Origin: Gallionellaceae bacterium
Lineage (GTDB): Bacteria; Pseudomonadota; Gammaproteobacteria; Burkholderiales; Gallionellaceae
Assembly: GCA_003151655.1 (NCBI GenBank)
Contig: PLYB01000275.1
Span: forward strand, 34,320-70,085
Reading direction: 5' to 3'
DNA: 35,766 nt
The notes beneath the pieces were generated by a model. The model saw only the letters and a list, made by a program, of their open reading frames with translations. It was not told where the DNA came from and ran no database searches. The translations under genes and the position numbers were made by a program. This document shows, piece by piece, positions 23,385 through 31,168 of the stretch; the stretch's first letter is position 1, and every line of letters starts with the position of its first letter.

Positions 23385-24149
23385 TTATCTTCGTAAAGTG
23401 AAATTAATGGGAACAATCACTGCGGCGGCAACCGCCTTACCATCTTGGCGAGCTGGAACGAACTTCCAGCGCCAAACGGCATCTATCGACGCTTGGTCAA
23501 GATGGGGAAACCCGCTGCTACGGTAGACTGTCACTGCGTTTGGGCGACCATCTTCGGTGACGAGGATGCGCAGGATGACACGGCCTTCTTCTACTTGTAT
23601 TCTGGACTCTTGTGGATATTCTGGAGCCGGGTTGGACAAATAGTCAGTATCGAACCGAGGCGAGACCACCGCGCCTTGTGGTACGGGTGTGTTCACCGTA
23701 TCCTGTGTATTACGCATAGTCTGTGTCACTGCGACCGATGAAGAAGGGGATTCATTTGCCAGCAATATCGGTAGCGGCTGTGGCTCGGCACGGTGCAGAT
23801 CGTCGCGCAAGAGCTGCGGCTTGGGCACCCTTTTAAATTTTGGTGTTGAGGCCAATGGATTAGCTTGCGCTGCCTTCAGTAAGACGACACCGAGAGCGCG
23901 GGGTGGCCTATCGAGTTGGCGGTGAGGGGTAAATTCAGCCAGCAATAAAAACGCGAGCACATGGATTAGTAGGGCTATCGCCAAACATATAAGCAATCGA
24001 TAGCGTTCATTGCCCGATGAGTGTCCAATTGGGAAAACTGGCTCTAAGGTTTTCATTCGCTGCCCACGATGTTTAAAGCCGTCACAGCATAGACTTATCA
24101 AAGTACGCCAGCCAAGGTACTGGTTATTTCGGAGGACGGTGTGCTTCAT
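23385..24149 (-). CDS. TonB-family energy-transducing protein
   Basis: TonB links the proton-motive force of the inner membrane to outer-membrane receptors. This product has one N-terminal membrane helix (LLICLAIALLIHVLAFLLL), a central Pro-rich and variable periplasmic spacer, and a C-terminal TonB domain: NPAPEYPQESRIQVEEGRVILRILV, then TVYRSSGFPHLDQASIDAVWRWKF. The start at 24149 follows AAGAAGG; an internal Met at 24056 would give 223 residues and is nearer to the membrane helix. It is on the same strand as, and 146 bases after, the di-heme oxidoreductase gene, so it may serve the receptor at 27008-29068. Confidence 0.85.
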   Translation of the reverse strand: MKHTVLRNNQYLGWRTLISLCCDGFKHRGQRMKTLEPVFPIGHSSGNERYRLLICLAIALLIHVLAFLLLAEFTPHRQLDRPPRALGVVLLKAAQANPLASTPKFKRVPKPQLLRDDLHRAEPQPLPILLANESPSSSVAVTQTMRNTQDTVNTPVPQGAVVSPRFDTDYLSNPAPEYPQESRIQVEEGRVILRILVTEDGRPNAVTVYRSSGFPHLDQASIDAVWRWKFVPARQDGKAVAAAVIVPINFTLRR

Positions 24150-24295
24150 CACAAGCCTTCTTTTGTCATCACGAATGAATGGCAATCAAAACCTACTGAG
24201 CCTTGCCGCGCTGGACAAAGGCTCTGCGTGGAGTTCAAAAGCAATTGGCCTGTTACACGGTTTCTATAATTCGCCGAGAAACTTTCCCCTTTCGT

Positions 24296-25645
24296 TCATA
24301 GCGACTCAAGAAATTTAAGCAATGCTCGTCTATCGGGCACAGTCATGTCCTTTACTGCCCGTGCAGCTTCAACTCCTTCACCGTCATGCCACAAAACGGC
24401 TTCAAGCAAGTTTCTGGCGCGACCATCGTGTAGAAATCCTGCGCGAGGCTCGACCTTTTGTGCGAGGCCGATTCCCCATAATGGCGGTGTGCGCCATTCG
24501 CGGCCTGTTGCCAGATAGTCTGGACGCTGATCGGCAAGTGCATCACCCATGTCGTGCAGTAACAGGTCGGTGTAGGGATGGATGGTTTGGCGTGTCAAAG
24601 TCGGATAGCTTGGAAAGTTGGATGTTTTCAATTCCGATACATGGCAGGCGGCACACTGCGCTTGTTTGAATAACAATGCACCGCGTTTTACATCGGTATT
24701 TTCAACGTTACGCTGACGCGGCGCAGCCAAGGAAAAGTGATAGAATTCAGCGGCATCCAGTTGTTCTGTACTTAGTTCCGGCTTTCCGGCAGAAGGGGAT
24801 TGCTGGCAAACTATTTGAGCTTCCGTGCAATTTTCCTGTGGAAATAGTGGTGATGTGATGCCCATGTCACCTACAAATGCTCCGGCAATTTGCTGCCGCA
24901 GATTAGGCATATTGGCTTTCCATCCGAAGCGACCCAATACAGTTTTTTGCTGAACCACATCCCAGACACGATTGACTTTGCCTTTGATGCCCTTGGGTTT
25001 TGGCGTATCGACCAGTGCGACGATGTCTGCTTCCGATACGGCTTGAAGTAGCCCCAGACCAAAAATTGGCGGTGCGATGCGCGGCGATGTCAGCATGTCG
25101 AGTGAAAATTCTCCATAGGCCAGATCGACAAAGGTCAGGTTGGGTTTACGCAGCATGACCTGTTTACCGCCATTGAGTTTGATCGCTTGTTCGGTATAAC
25201 GCACTTCCGCTCTACCTTCACCGGGTACACCCGGTACACCGTTCTCATTTAATTGGCCACCGTAGGCAAGGTGCGGCTTGGGGCCACCATGCGCATCGGT
25301 GCCGGGAATACTCAAACGTACCAGCATCGAACGCATTGGTTCCTGCGGTGTAGCCGGAGCAAATCCGCGCCCGTTTCCGGCATGGCAGGCGATACACGAA
25401 ATACGGTTGTATAGCGGGCCGAGTCCCGAAATCTCGCGATTTTCACTGGGCGGAATAACCCAACTTTGCCGTACCAGAGCACGCCCTTTGAAAAATTTAG
25501 GGCGATCTGTTTCAGATAGTGCAGGCACGGGCTGGGTATAAGCTTCACGCGTGGCATCATCGGTGGTGATCAAAGATTCATCAGCGATTACCGGATGGCT
25601 CAGCGTCAAAGTGGCTATCAAACTGCATAAGTACAATGGTTTCAT
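24296..25645 (-). CDS. Di-heme oxidoreductase (DUF1111/DHOR family)
   Basis: This 449-residue exported protein has an N-terminal signal peptide (MKPLYLCSLIATLTLSHPVIA) and two c-type heme motifs, CIACH (residues 84-88) and CAACH (331-335). It fits the DUF1111 or 'di-heme oxidoreductase' family, distantly related to the di-heme peroxidases. Family members are often encoded beside periplasmic iron-uptake proteins such as imelysins. The start at 25645 overlaps the stop of the solute-binding protein gene by four bases (ATGA), so the two are co-translated. A periplasmic redox step on a metal or chelate is a reasonable hypothesis. Confidence 0.87.
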   Translation of the reverse strand: MKPLYLCSLIATLTLSHPVIADESLITTDDATREAYTQPVPALSETDRPKFFKGRALVRQSWVIPPSENREISGLGPLYNRISCIACHAGNGRGFAPATPQEPMRSMLVRLSIPGTDAHGGPKPHLAYGGQLNENGVPGVPGEGRAEVRYTEQAIKLNGGKQVMLRKPNLTFVDLAYGEFSLDMLTSPRIAPPIFGLGLLQAVSEADIVALVDTPKPKGIKGKVNRVWDVVQQKTVLGRFGWKANMPNLRQQIAGAFVGDMGITSPLFPQENCTEAQIVCQQSPSAGKPELSTEQLDAAEFYHFSLAAPRQRNVENTDVKRGALLFKQAQCAACHVSELKTSNFPSYPTLTRQTIHPYTDLLLHDMGDALADQRPDYLATGREWRTPPLWGIGLAQKVEPRAGFLHDGRARNLLEAVLWHDGEGVEAARAVKDMTVPDRRALLKFLESL

Positions 25646-26919
25646 TTCTGGCTTCCCAATATTTCCTGCGCTAATTGTGTAGCCTGAGCATAATGCTTGG
25701 CGATGTCCGCATCCCATTGCTGCTCAATACTTTCTGAATGACTGTCGCGCCTGATGAATGAGTGTTGGAGATCATTGTCATTGACCTGAGCTAATGTTAG
25801 CGGTAGCCAATTGGCCTGACTGTGTGCGACTTTTAGTCGAGGATCGTCAGGGGCTTTTTGCTCGGCTTGATGAATCGTTACCCACATTGTTTTCAACGCT
25901 GCATGATGGCGAGTAATCAGCGCGTCGAATAATGCCCCGACAACTTCCTGCCGCGCTAAGCCGGATGCCATATCGTACTTGTAGGAAGCACGCTGCGCAG
26001 CGGCAAACGGATCGAAATAGCCATCCGGTTTGTGGGCATACACAGATGGTCGCACAGGCAATTTGCGGATGTCGGGATGGAACAAAATCTTTTGTCCCTG
26101 TTCTGACAGTACAAAATTGGCAAAAGCTCGCGCACCCTCAAGATGCGCAGCATCGTTAAAAATTGCAATGTGAGCCGGGGAATATCCAACCTTTTCAGGA
26201 TAAGCAAAGCGCAAAGGCTTGCCATTGGCAATCGCGGAAGTGGCAAAAAAATCTATGGTTGCGCCCACCGCTATTCGTCCACTGCCAACATCATCTGAAA
26301 TGAAAGCCGAACCGGCATCTGCCAAGCTGGCATTGGCGGCTACTTGTTCAAGAATGCTCCAACCTTGCTCCCAGCCATAGCCTTGCAGCAAAGTGTCAAC
26401 CAGCATAGGGGCATAACCAGTCTTGGACGGGATTGGAAAAGCAATATGACCGCTGAAAGCAGGTGAGGTCAGCGTCTTCCAATCAATCGGCACCGGCAAC
26501 CCCAAGCGATGCAATTCGCCTGGATTGTAGGCCATGCCGAATCCTGCTGTTTCGGTGGCGACATAGAAACCGTCAGGGTCGGAAATCTGAAATCCGCCGA
26601 TTACTTTCGGCAAGCCATTCAAGTCAATATCCAACTTACGGAATGCGCCTTCTTTTGCTAGTACAGCAAAATTGCGTTGCGCCGGAGTCCAGTACACATC
26701 AATTGCACCATGCGGCTGGTGCAGATAGGACATGGCATCTCTGGATTGCCGCCAGAGAATCTCAAGTTGGAATTGCGGATAGGCTTGCTCGAATGCCGCC
26801 TCGAATTGCGTAACGACTTCCTGCGGATAGCTGGTCAACACCACTACCTTTTCAGTGGCGCTGGCCAGTTGCGACAACAACAAAAGCACTACTGAAACGA
26901 TCCATATAATCTGCGTCAT
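25642..26919 (-). CDS. Periplasmic solute-binding protein without its own ABC transporter
   Basis: This 425-residue protein has a signal peptide (MTQIIWIVSVVLLLLSQLASA) and a type-1 extracellular solute-binding fold of the iron(III)/FutA-like kind: EKVVVLTSYPQEVVTQFEAAFEQ, WRQSRDAM, DVYWTPAQRN, then GFGMAYNPGEL and FSGHIAFPIPSKTGYAPML. The last 80 residues (helical, Gln- and Ala-rich) extend beyond the usual fold. AGGAG precedes the ATG. No permease or ATPase gene accompanies it; it is coupled to a di-heme protein and preceded by a TonB-dependent receptor, so it probably captures the solute that this receptor imports. The ligand is unknown: iron, molybdate or a chelate. Confidence 0.85.
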   Translation of the reverse strand: MTQIIWIVSVVLLLLSQLASATEKVVVLTSYPQEVVTQFEAAFEQAYPQFQLEILWRQSRDAMSYLHQPHGAIDVYWTPAQRNFAVLAKEGAFRKLDIDLNGLPKVIGGFQISDPDGFYVATETAGFGMAYNPGELHRLGLPVPIDWKTLTSPAFSGHIAFPIPSKTGYAPMLVDTLLQGYGWEQGWSILEQVAANASLADAGSAFISDDVGSGRIAVGATIDFFATSAIANGKPLRFAYPEKVGYSPAHIAIFNDAAHLEGARAFANFVLSEQGQKILFHPDIRKLPVRPSVYAHKPDGYFDPFAAAQRASYKYDMASGLARQEVVGALFDALITRHHAALKTMWVTIHQAEQKAPDDPRLKVAHSQANWLPLTLAQVNDNDLQHSFIRRDSHSESIEQQWDADIAKHYAQATQLAQEILGSQK

Positions 26920-26947
26920 AAATATACTCCTGAAACATCAAGTGGCA

Positions 26948-26993
26948 TTGGCGATACGGATAAGATTTTGTGTGCACGTATCCGAATCGCCAA
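26948..26993. repeat. Hairpin between the receptor and binding-protein genes
   Basis: TTGGCGAT-A-CGGATA (26948-26962) pairs with TATCCG-A-ATCGCCAA (26979-26993), leaving one A-A mismatch and a loop of 16 bases. It lies 15 bases after the receptor stop. It could reduce downstream transcription or protect the receptor message. Confidence 0.75.
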
Positions 26994-27007
26994 ATGTTTT
27001 AACTACT

Positions 27008-29068
27008 TCAAAGGTGATAATTCAAAGCAATCTTCGCCGTGCGACCTGGCATCGGAAAACCTTGGGTAAGCTCGTAGTTTTGGTCGAGAAGGTTATAAAT
27101 TCCTCCATTGATCGACAGCTCTTTGCTTAGGTGCTCGGTAAAGCGTAGATTGGTAACCACACTACCAGCAACGGGTTCAAGACCGTTGGTAGTCGTTTGC
27201 AGGCTGCTATTTCCCTGAACATCGGCAGAAAATTCGACGGCATCAGAGGCGAGCCAAGTCACGCTAACCGCACCGCGATTGTTTGGTGTCCCCGTGGGTA
27301 CAAGACCTGCTGTTCCCAATGTTCTGTTGAGGTAGCTATAGTTAAAAGTACTCAACCAGTTTTGCGCCAGAGGTACCTTTAAGCTTAGATCCAGTCCGTT
27401 GTTGGTGGCTGTCCCTACATTTTGATTTTGAGATAGACCCGGCGAGACCGATACTGATTGAATAGCATTGTCGATTGAGTCCCAGAAAAGTGCCGCATCG
27501 TAGCTCGCAGAACCTAAACGACCAGCTACACCGATTTCACGGTTAAGTGCATGTTCCGGCCCAAGGCTTGGATTGGGAATAGAAGCGCCCAAGCTGTACG
27601 AATAGATATCTTTGATTCCCGGAAAGCGAGTTTTTTGGCCGATACCTGCACGTATGATGGGATCACCTGTGCCTAGTGAAGTCCCGAGATCTTGCTTTAC
27701 TGTGAGTTGCCAATTGTCAGCATCGGCAGGGCTTGCAATTGGCTGAGCCATTATTGCGGTATCTGCGTTGTTGGTGTAGCCTTGGGCTTGGTCGAATTCG
27801 TGACGATCATGGCGATAGCCCATCACCAGTTCAGTGGATTTACTTAGTTTCCATGTGTCCTCAATCCCCGCCGAATAAGTTCGAGCTTCAAAATTTAGCC
27901 AAGGGCTTTCATAGGGCTGTTTATTGCTAGGCAGTTGGACTTCTGTATGGACATCGTCCTTATAGAATCCGGCAACTTTGACAAAGTGCGCATTGCTAAC
28001 AGGTTCGCCTAGTTCAAGATTTACACCGCTGGAATGATCATCATACTGTGAATTAAAAGCATATGGCCTCGCAGTGGTGGTGTAACTGGCATTGTCGTAC
28101 GAATCAAGCTGGTTTATAAATTTGTCCAAGTAAACGCGTGATTTCAAATACCCCTCGCCAATACCTGTATTTCCAATGAAGTAATAACTTTGTTTGTCCC
28201 ACTGCGGCCAATCCCAGTAGGCTACTTTTTGTCCCGTGACAGTAGTATTTCCAGTATAGGGCGCATCTTGCTTTGTGCTATGAACAGTGTTTATGCCGAA
28301 GGCATACTCGTCTGTGGCGCGGGGGGTGAATCCGATTTTAAGATTGTAGTTTCCAACATCGCTGGCCGCGTTTAAACGCGTTCCCGCAGGTTGAGCAGCT
28401 ACTGGCGTGAAGCTACTTGAAAGTGGGAAGCCGGTGGAATTGTCGTAAGCAACCCCGCCCGTTATGTACCATTGGTCATTGATGCGACTGCCTAGCTGGG
28501 CGCTGCCAAAAGTTGAATTTATGCCATTCCGACCGCCGCTTATTCCCTCGCTTACATCCATTGTTAAAGGCTTGTCCGGACGCTTGGTAATGAGGTTGAT
28601 TGTGCCTCCCATATTATTGGGCCCATACATCAAAGAGCCCAAGCCTTTAGTTACGACTATTTCTGATAAGTTTGGTGTAAGCAGTCGGCTTAAATCCACG
28701 TTGCCATCATAAGGGACATAGATTGGAATACCATCGACGTTCAATGTCACTTGGTTTTGGTTGAATCCTCGTATGTACACCTGCGACTCGGATCTTTGTC
28801 CGGTTAAAGTCGGCGATATGCCTGTGACGTGAGACAGCGCTTGACCGACATCGAGAGTTTGATTGCTTTGCATGGATTGCTCGGTGACGGTTTCCTCGCT
28901 GAATCCTCGGGTGATGGTGGAAGGCTCCACTGAAGCATTGACTTCAATTTCTCCGAGTTGAAATATGTCAGAAGTGGCTGGGGTATCTGCGCCATGAGCA
29001 AAAGTCGAATATAAAAGTATCAGTGCGGCAACGGGGCGTAAACAAAATGAGCGAGGCAAGGTAGGCAT
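27008..29068 (-). CDS. TonB-dependent outer-membrane receptor
   Basis: This 686-residue protein is a TonB-dependent receptor. It has a signal peptide (cleavage after AHG near 27), a TonB-box-like stretch near residue 40 (LGEIEVNA), and a plug domain with DVGQALSHVTGISPTL, QVYIRGFNQNQVTLNVDGIP and LMYGPNNMGGTINLITKRPD. A C-terminal beta-barrel ends in IALNYHL with the terminal hydrophobic residue typical of barrels. It is smaller than siderophore receptors with a signalling domain, and no such domain is present. A sigma-54 promoter and a ModE-like palindrome precede it, suggesting a substrate needed for nitrogen fixation. Confidence 0.93.
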   Translation of the reverse strand: MPTLPRSFCLRPVAALILLYSTFAHGADTPATSDIFQLGEIEVNASVEPSTITRGFSEETVTEQSMQSNQTLDVGQALSHVTGISPTLTGQRSESQVYIRGFNQNQVTLNVDGIPIYVPYDGNVDLSRLLTPNLSEIVVTKGLGSLMYGPNNMGGTINLITKRPDKPLTMDVSEGISGGRNGINSTFGSAQLGSRINDQWYITGGVAYDNSTGFPLSSSFTPVAAQPAGTRLNAASDVGNYNLKIGFTPRATDEYAFGINTVHSTKQDAPYTGNTTVTGQKVAYWDWPQWDKQSYYFIGNTGIGEGYLKSRVYLDKFINQLDSYDNASYTTTARPYAFNSQYDDHSSGVNLELGEPVSNAHFVKVAGFYKDDVHTEVQLPSNKQPYESPWLNFEARTYSAGIEDTWKLSKSTELVMGYRHDRHEFDQAQGYTNNADTAIMAQPIASPADADNWQLTVKQDLGTSLGTGDPIIRAGIGQKTRFPGIKDIYSYSLGASIPNPSLGPEHALNREIGVAGRLGSASYDAALFWDSIDNAIQSVSVSPGLSQNQNVGTATNNGLDLSLKVPLAQNWLSTFNYSYLNRTLGTAGLVPTGTPNNRGAVSVTWLASDAVEFSADVQGNSSLQTTTNGLEPVAGSVVTNLRFTEHLSKELSINGGIYNLLDQNYELTQGFPMPGRTAKIALNYHL

Positions 29069-29103
29069 TAATATTCTTTCCTAAAATAATTAAAGATTAA
29101 TTC

Positions 29104-29127
29104 GGTTATGTAAGTTGGTACATAACG
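29104..29127. promoter_or_regulatory. ModE-like operator next to the receptor promoter
   Basis: GGTTAT-N12-ATAACG, with the inner arms GTTATGTA and TACATAAC at 29105-29126, has the 24-base layout of ModE sites as I recall them (CGTTAT...ATAACG). It begins about 12 bases downstream of the -12 element of the minus-strand sigma-54 promoter, over the expected transcription start. Binding there would repress. Confidence 0.65.
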
Positions 29128-29139
29128 CTAAAACGTTTC

Positions 29140-29155
29140 AGCAAAGGGCGTGCCA
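29140..29155 (-). promoter_or_regulatory. Sigma-54 promoter of the TonB-receptor operon
   Basis: On the minus strand the sequence is TGGCAC-GCCCT-TTGCT, a full match to TGGCAC-N5-TTGCW. The predicted start near 29128 leaves a leader of about 60 bases before the receptor ATG at 29068. It faces away from modE. Confidence 0.85.
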
Positions 29156-29204
29156 AAGTCGTAGAGTGCGATGGCATGGGAGCTTTCATAATGTTGACCA
29201 ATAG

Positions 29205-29228
29205 CGTTGTAGCCTAAAGGTTGTAACG
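29205..29228. promoter_or_regulatory. Weak third ModE-like site
   Basis: CGTTGT-N12-GTAACG has the 24-base spacing of the site at 29104-29127 but only partial dyad symmetry. It lies between the central NifA site and the receptor promoter. It may be a low-affinity site or chance. Confidence 0.25.
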
Positions 29229-29240
29229 AATGCGCCAAAT

Positions 29241-29256
29241 TGTTTTTAAGCCTACA
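29241..29256. promoter_or_regulatory. Central NifA upstream activator site
   Basis: TGT-TTTTAAGCCT-ACA matches TGT-N10-ACA exactly. It lies 85 bases from the minus-strand -24 element and 88 bases from the plus-strand one, so a single bound NifA complex could activate both the receptor operon and modEABC. The motif is palindromic in form and has no direction. Confidence 0.7.
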
Positions 29257-29344
29257 AGGGAAAAGGATTTAGACGGGGGTTGCAAATAAATAACATTCAC
29301 TGAAATTCAGTCGCAGCCTGATATAGCAGGGGCGATGAATATTG

Positions 29345-29360
29345 TGGCATCGCTTTTGCT
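29345..29360 (+). promoter_or_regulatory. Probable sigma-54 promoter of modEABC
   Basis: TGGCAT-CGCTT-TTGCT differs from the consensus TGGCAC-N5-TTGCW by one base and keeps GG-N10-GC. A start near 29372 gives a leader of about 29 bases before the modE ATG. A housekeeping promoter could exist as well. Confidence 0.65.
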
Positions 29361-29363
29361 CAG

Positions 29364-29388
29364 CGTTAGGTTGTAGATAGTTATAACG
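29364..29388. promoter_or_regulatory. Possible ModE operator at the modE start site
   Basis: CGTTA (29364-29368) and TAACG (29384-29388) flank 15 bases, one base longer than the site before the receptor gene. It covers the predicted transcription start of modEABC, where autoregulation by ModE would act. The arms are short, so the call is tentative. Confidence 0.4.
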
Positions 29389-29400
29389 AACGAGGTCATT

Positions 29401-30213
29401 ATGTCTCAATTGAATGTGAAGAAAACGAAGAATGAATCTAGTGTTGTCTCCACACTAAAAATAGCCAAAGGACGGCGCTGGGATCATTTAGAATTGTTGG
29501 AGCGTATCGACGTAACGGGTTCTATTACGGCTGCAGCGAGTGCGATGGGCATGAGCTACAAAGCGGCATGGGAAGCGGTGGAAAGTATTAATAATCTTTC
29601 CGAGCAGCCGTTGGTGGAGCGCAAGACTGGCGGGCAAAAAGGTGGCGGAACTACCCTCACCACTTATGGTCGCCGGGTAGCGGGGGCGTATCGGCGCTTG
29701 GAGCAGGAGCGTGAGCAAGTGCTCAAAAAGCTGGCTGAAGTGATGGACGACTTCGATGAGTATTACCATTTGATAAGGAGATTTGACATGAAAACAAGTG
29801 CACGCAATCAATTTCTAGGCAAGATCAAAAGCATCAAAATGGGTGCAGTCAATGCCGAAATAGTAATGGATATCGGAGGTGGTGATTCGTTGGCCGCAGT
29901 GATTACCAACGAGAGCGTAGATCATTTGGGACTCAAGGTGGGTACGGAAGCTTATGCTTTGATCAAAGCGCCTTGGGTGATCGTGACGACTTCCGAAGGC
30001 TTTAAGACCAGTGCACGCAATGAGTTGCACGGTAAGATCGCGCGTTGCCAGGAAGGCGCAGTGAATGGCGAAGTGATTATTGAGCTGGCAGGCGGTAAGT
30101 TTGTGGCGGCGGTGGTAACCAACGACAGTATCAAATCGTTGGGACTTAAAGAAGGTGTAAAGGCATGTGCGTTGATTAAAGCTTCGCACGTAATTTTGGC
30201 TGTTAATGCGTAA
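29401..30213 (+). CDS. modE: ModE, molybdate-responsive regulator
   Basis: ModE binds molybdate and then DNA, repressing mod genes and adjusting molybdoenzyme genes. The 270-residue product has an N-terminal LysR-like winged helix-turn-helix (about residues 28-100: LLERIDVTGSITAAASAMGMSYKAAWEAVESINN). Two consecutive Mop domains follow, at about 130-198 and 202-268, each beginning TSARN and containing a GAVN segment used for oxyanion binding. GAGG precedes the start. It is the first gene of modEABC. An internal in-frame ATG at 29788 with its own AAGGAG could make a separate Mop-only protein. Confidence 0.95.
   Translation: MSQLNVKKTKNESSVVSTLKIAKGRRWDHLELLERIDVTGSITAAASAMGMSYKAAWEAVESINNLSEQPLVERKTGGQKGGGTTLTTYGRRVAGAYRRLEQEREQVLKKLAEVMDDFDEYYHLIRRFDMKTSARNQFLGKIKSIKMGAVNAEIVMDIGGGDSLAAVITNESVDHLGLKVGTEAYALIKAPWVIVTTSEGFKTSARNELHGKIARCQEGAVNGEVIIELAGGKFVAAVVTNDSIKSLGLKEGVKACALIKASHVILAVNA
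29788..30213 (+). CDS. Possible internal start: free two-Mop-domain molbindin from within modE
   Basis: Within modE, AAGGAG (29775-29780) stands seven bases before an in-frame ATG at 29788, exactly at the junction of the DNA-binding part and the Mop domains. Translation from here would give a 141-residue protein of two Mop domains, the same make-up and about the same size as the molbindin ModG of Azotobacter. Whether it is used is unknown; the match of a strong ribosome site with a domain boundary is the evidence. Confidence 0.45.
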   Translation: MKTSARNQFLGKIKSIKMGAVNAEIVMDIGGGDSLAAVITNESVDHLGLKVGTEAYALIKAPWVIVTTSEGFKTSARNELHGKIARCQEGAVNGEVIIELAGGKFVAAVVTNDSIKSLGLKEGVKACALIKASHVILAVNA

Positions 30214-30224
30214 AAGAGCGGGAA

Positions 30225-30992
30225 ATGGAATTGCGTAAATCTCATCGGTTGGTTTTGCTTGGCGCATTGCTCTTTGGAACAATGATTCGTTCGGTGTATG
30301 CCGGTGAGGTTAACGCAGCCGTAGCGGCAAATTTTACCGCGCCAGTGCAACAAATCGTCGCGCTGTTTGAAAAAGAAACCGGAAATACGGTGAAACTTTC
30401 TTTTGGTTCCAGCGGCAAGTTCTATTCACAAATTAAGGAAGGCGCGCCTTTCGATGTGTTCCTTGCGGCTGATGAAAAGAATCCCAAGTTGTTGGAGCAG
30501 GAAAGTCTGGCTGTTGCCAATACCCGTTTTGTTTACGCCTTGGGCAAGCTGGTGTTGTGGAGTGCAAAGCCGGGATTTGTCGATGACAAAGGTGCTGTGT
30601 TAAGCAAGGGCAGCTATAACAAACTTTCGTATGCCGATCCCAAGCTCGCTCCTTACGGCTTGGCGGCACAAGAGACTTTGCAAAAACTGGAACTGTGGGA
30701 CAAAGTGCAAAGTAAATTGGTGACCGGCGAAAGCATTACTCAGGCTTATCAATTTGCCGCGACGGGAAATGCCGAGTTGGCTTTTATCGCGTTGTCGCAG
30801 ATTACTAAAGACGGCAAGGTAACGGAAGGATCGTGGTGGGTTGTGCCGGAAAATTTGTATACGCCGATTAAACAAAGTGCCGTGCTGTTGTCTGCGGCAA
30901 AAGATAAAATAGCGGCGCAAGCATTCCTTGATTTTTTAAAGAGTAAAAAAGCAGCGGCGATTATTCGTAGTTTTGGGTATGAGTTGCCGTAA
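30225..30992 (+). CDS. modA: ModA, periplasmic molybdate-binding protein
   Basis: ModA captures molybdate or tungstate in the periplasm for the ModBC transporter. The 255-residue product has a signal peptide (cleavage after VYA near residue 26). The standard fold follows: NAAVAANFTAPVQQIVALFEKETG, LSFGSSGKFYSQIKEGAPFDVFLAADEKNP, with Ser residues of the oxyanion site, and later TGESITQAYQFAATGNAELAFIALSQI. Its length is normal. It lies 11 bases after modE and is separated from modB by a large inverted repeat. Confidence 0.95.
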   Translation: MELRKSHRLVLLGALLFGTMIRSVYAGEVNAAVAANFTAPVQQIVALFEKETGNTVKLSFGSSGKFYSQIKEGAPFDVFLAADEKNPKLLEQESLAVANTRFVYALGKLVLWSAKPGFVDDKGAVLSKGSYNKLSYADPKLAPYGLAAQETLQKLELWDKVQSKLVTGESITQAYQFAATGNAELAFIALSQITKDGKVTEGSWWVVPENLYTPIKQSAVLLSAAKDKIAAQAFLDFLKSKKAAAIIRSFGYELP

Positions 30993-31031
30993 TTCATCGT
31001 CACTTCATTCGTGATGAGGTGTCTTTTGCTT

Positions 31032-31148
31032 CCCTCGATACGGCTTTGCCTACTCGGGACGAACGGATCAATGTGCTTAGCATAAGCAAAAATAAAATTT
31101 ACGGAGGCCGTTCGCCCTGAGTGCCCGCATAGCGGGTGTATCGAAGGG
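31032..31148. repeat. Nested inverted repeat between modA and modB
   Basis: Outer arms CCCTCGATAC (31032-31041) and GTATCGAAGGG (31138-31148) enclose further arms near 31051-31066 (CTCGGGACGAACGG) and 31108-31121 (CCGTTCGCCCTGAG), each with one or two mismatches. This 'TTCGCCCTGAG...TCGAAGG' type is a dispersed repeat in many genomes. It may lower expression of modBC relative to modA. Confidence 0.8.
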
Positions 31149-31168
31149 TGTTTTGAAGTGAAAACATT

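Larger units (their letters stand above)
29069..29400. promoter_or_regulatory. Divergent control region between the receptor operon and modEABC
   Basis: This stretch of 332 bases holds two outward-facing sigma-54 promoters (29140-29155 minus, 29345-29360 plus), one NifA-type site in the middle (29241-29256), and ModE-like palindromes overlapping or flanking both promoters (29104-29127 and 29364-29388, with a weaker one at 29205-29228). No coding sequence is present. The symmetry of the elements suggests joint control of the two operons. Confidence 0.75.

Noticed and set aside
29202..29256. Additional TGT-N10-ACA sites near the central NifA site
   Set aside because: Other TGT triplets (for example near 29209 and 29223) are not followed by ACA at the required distance.
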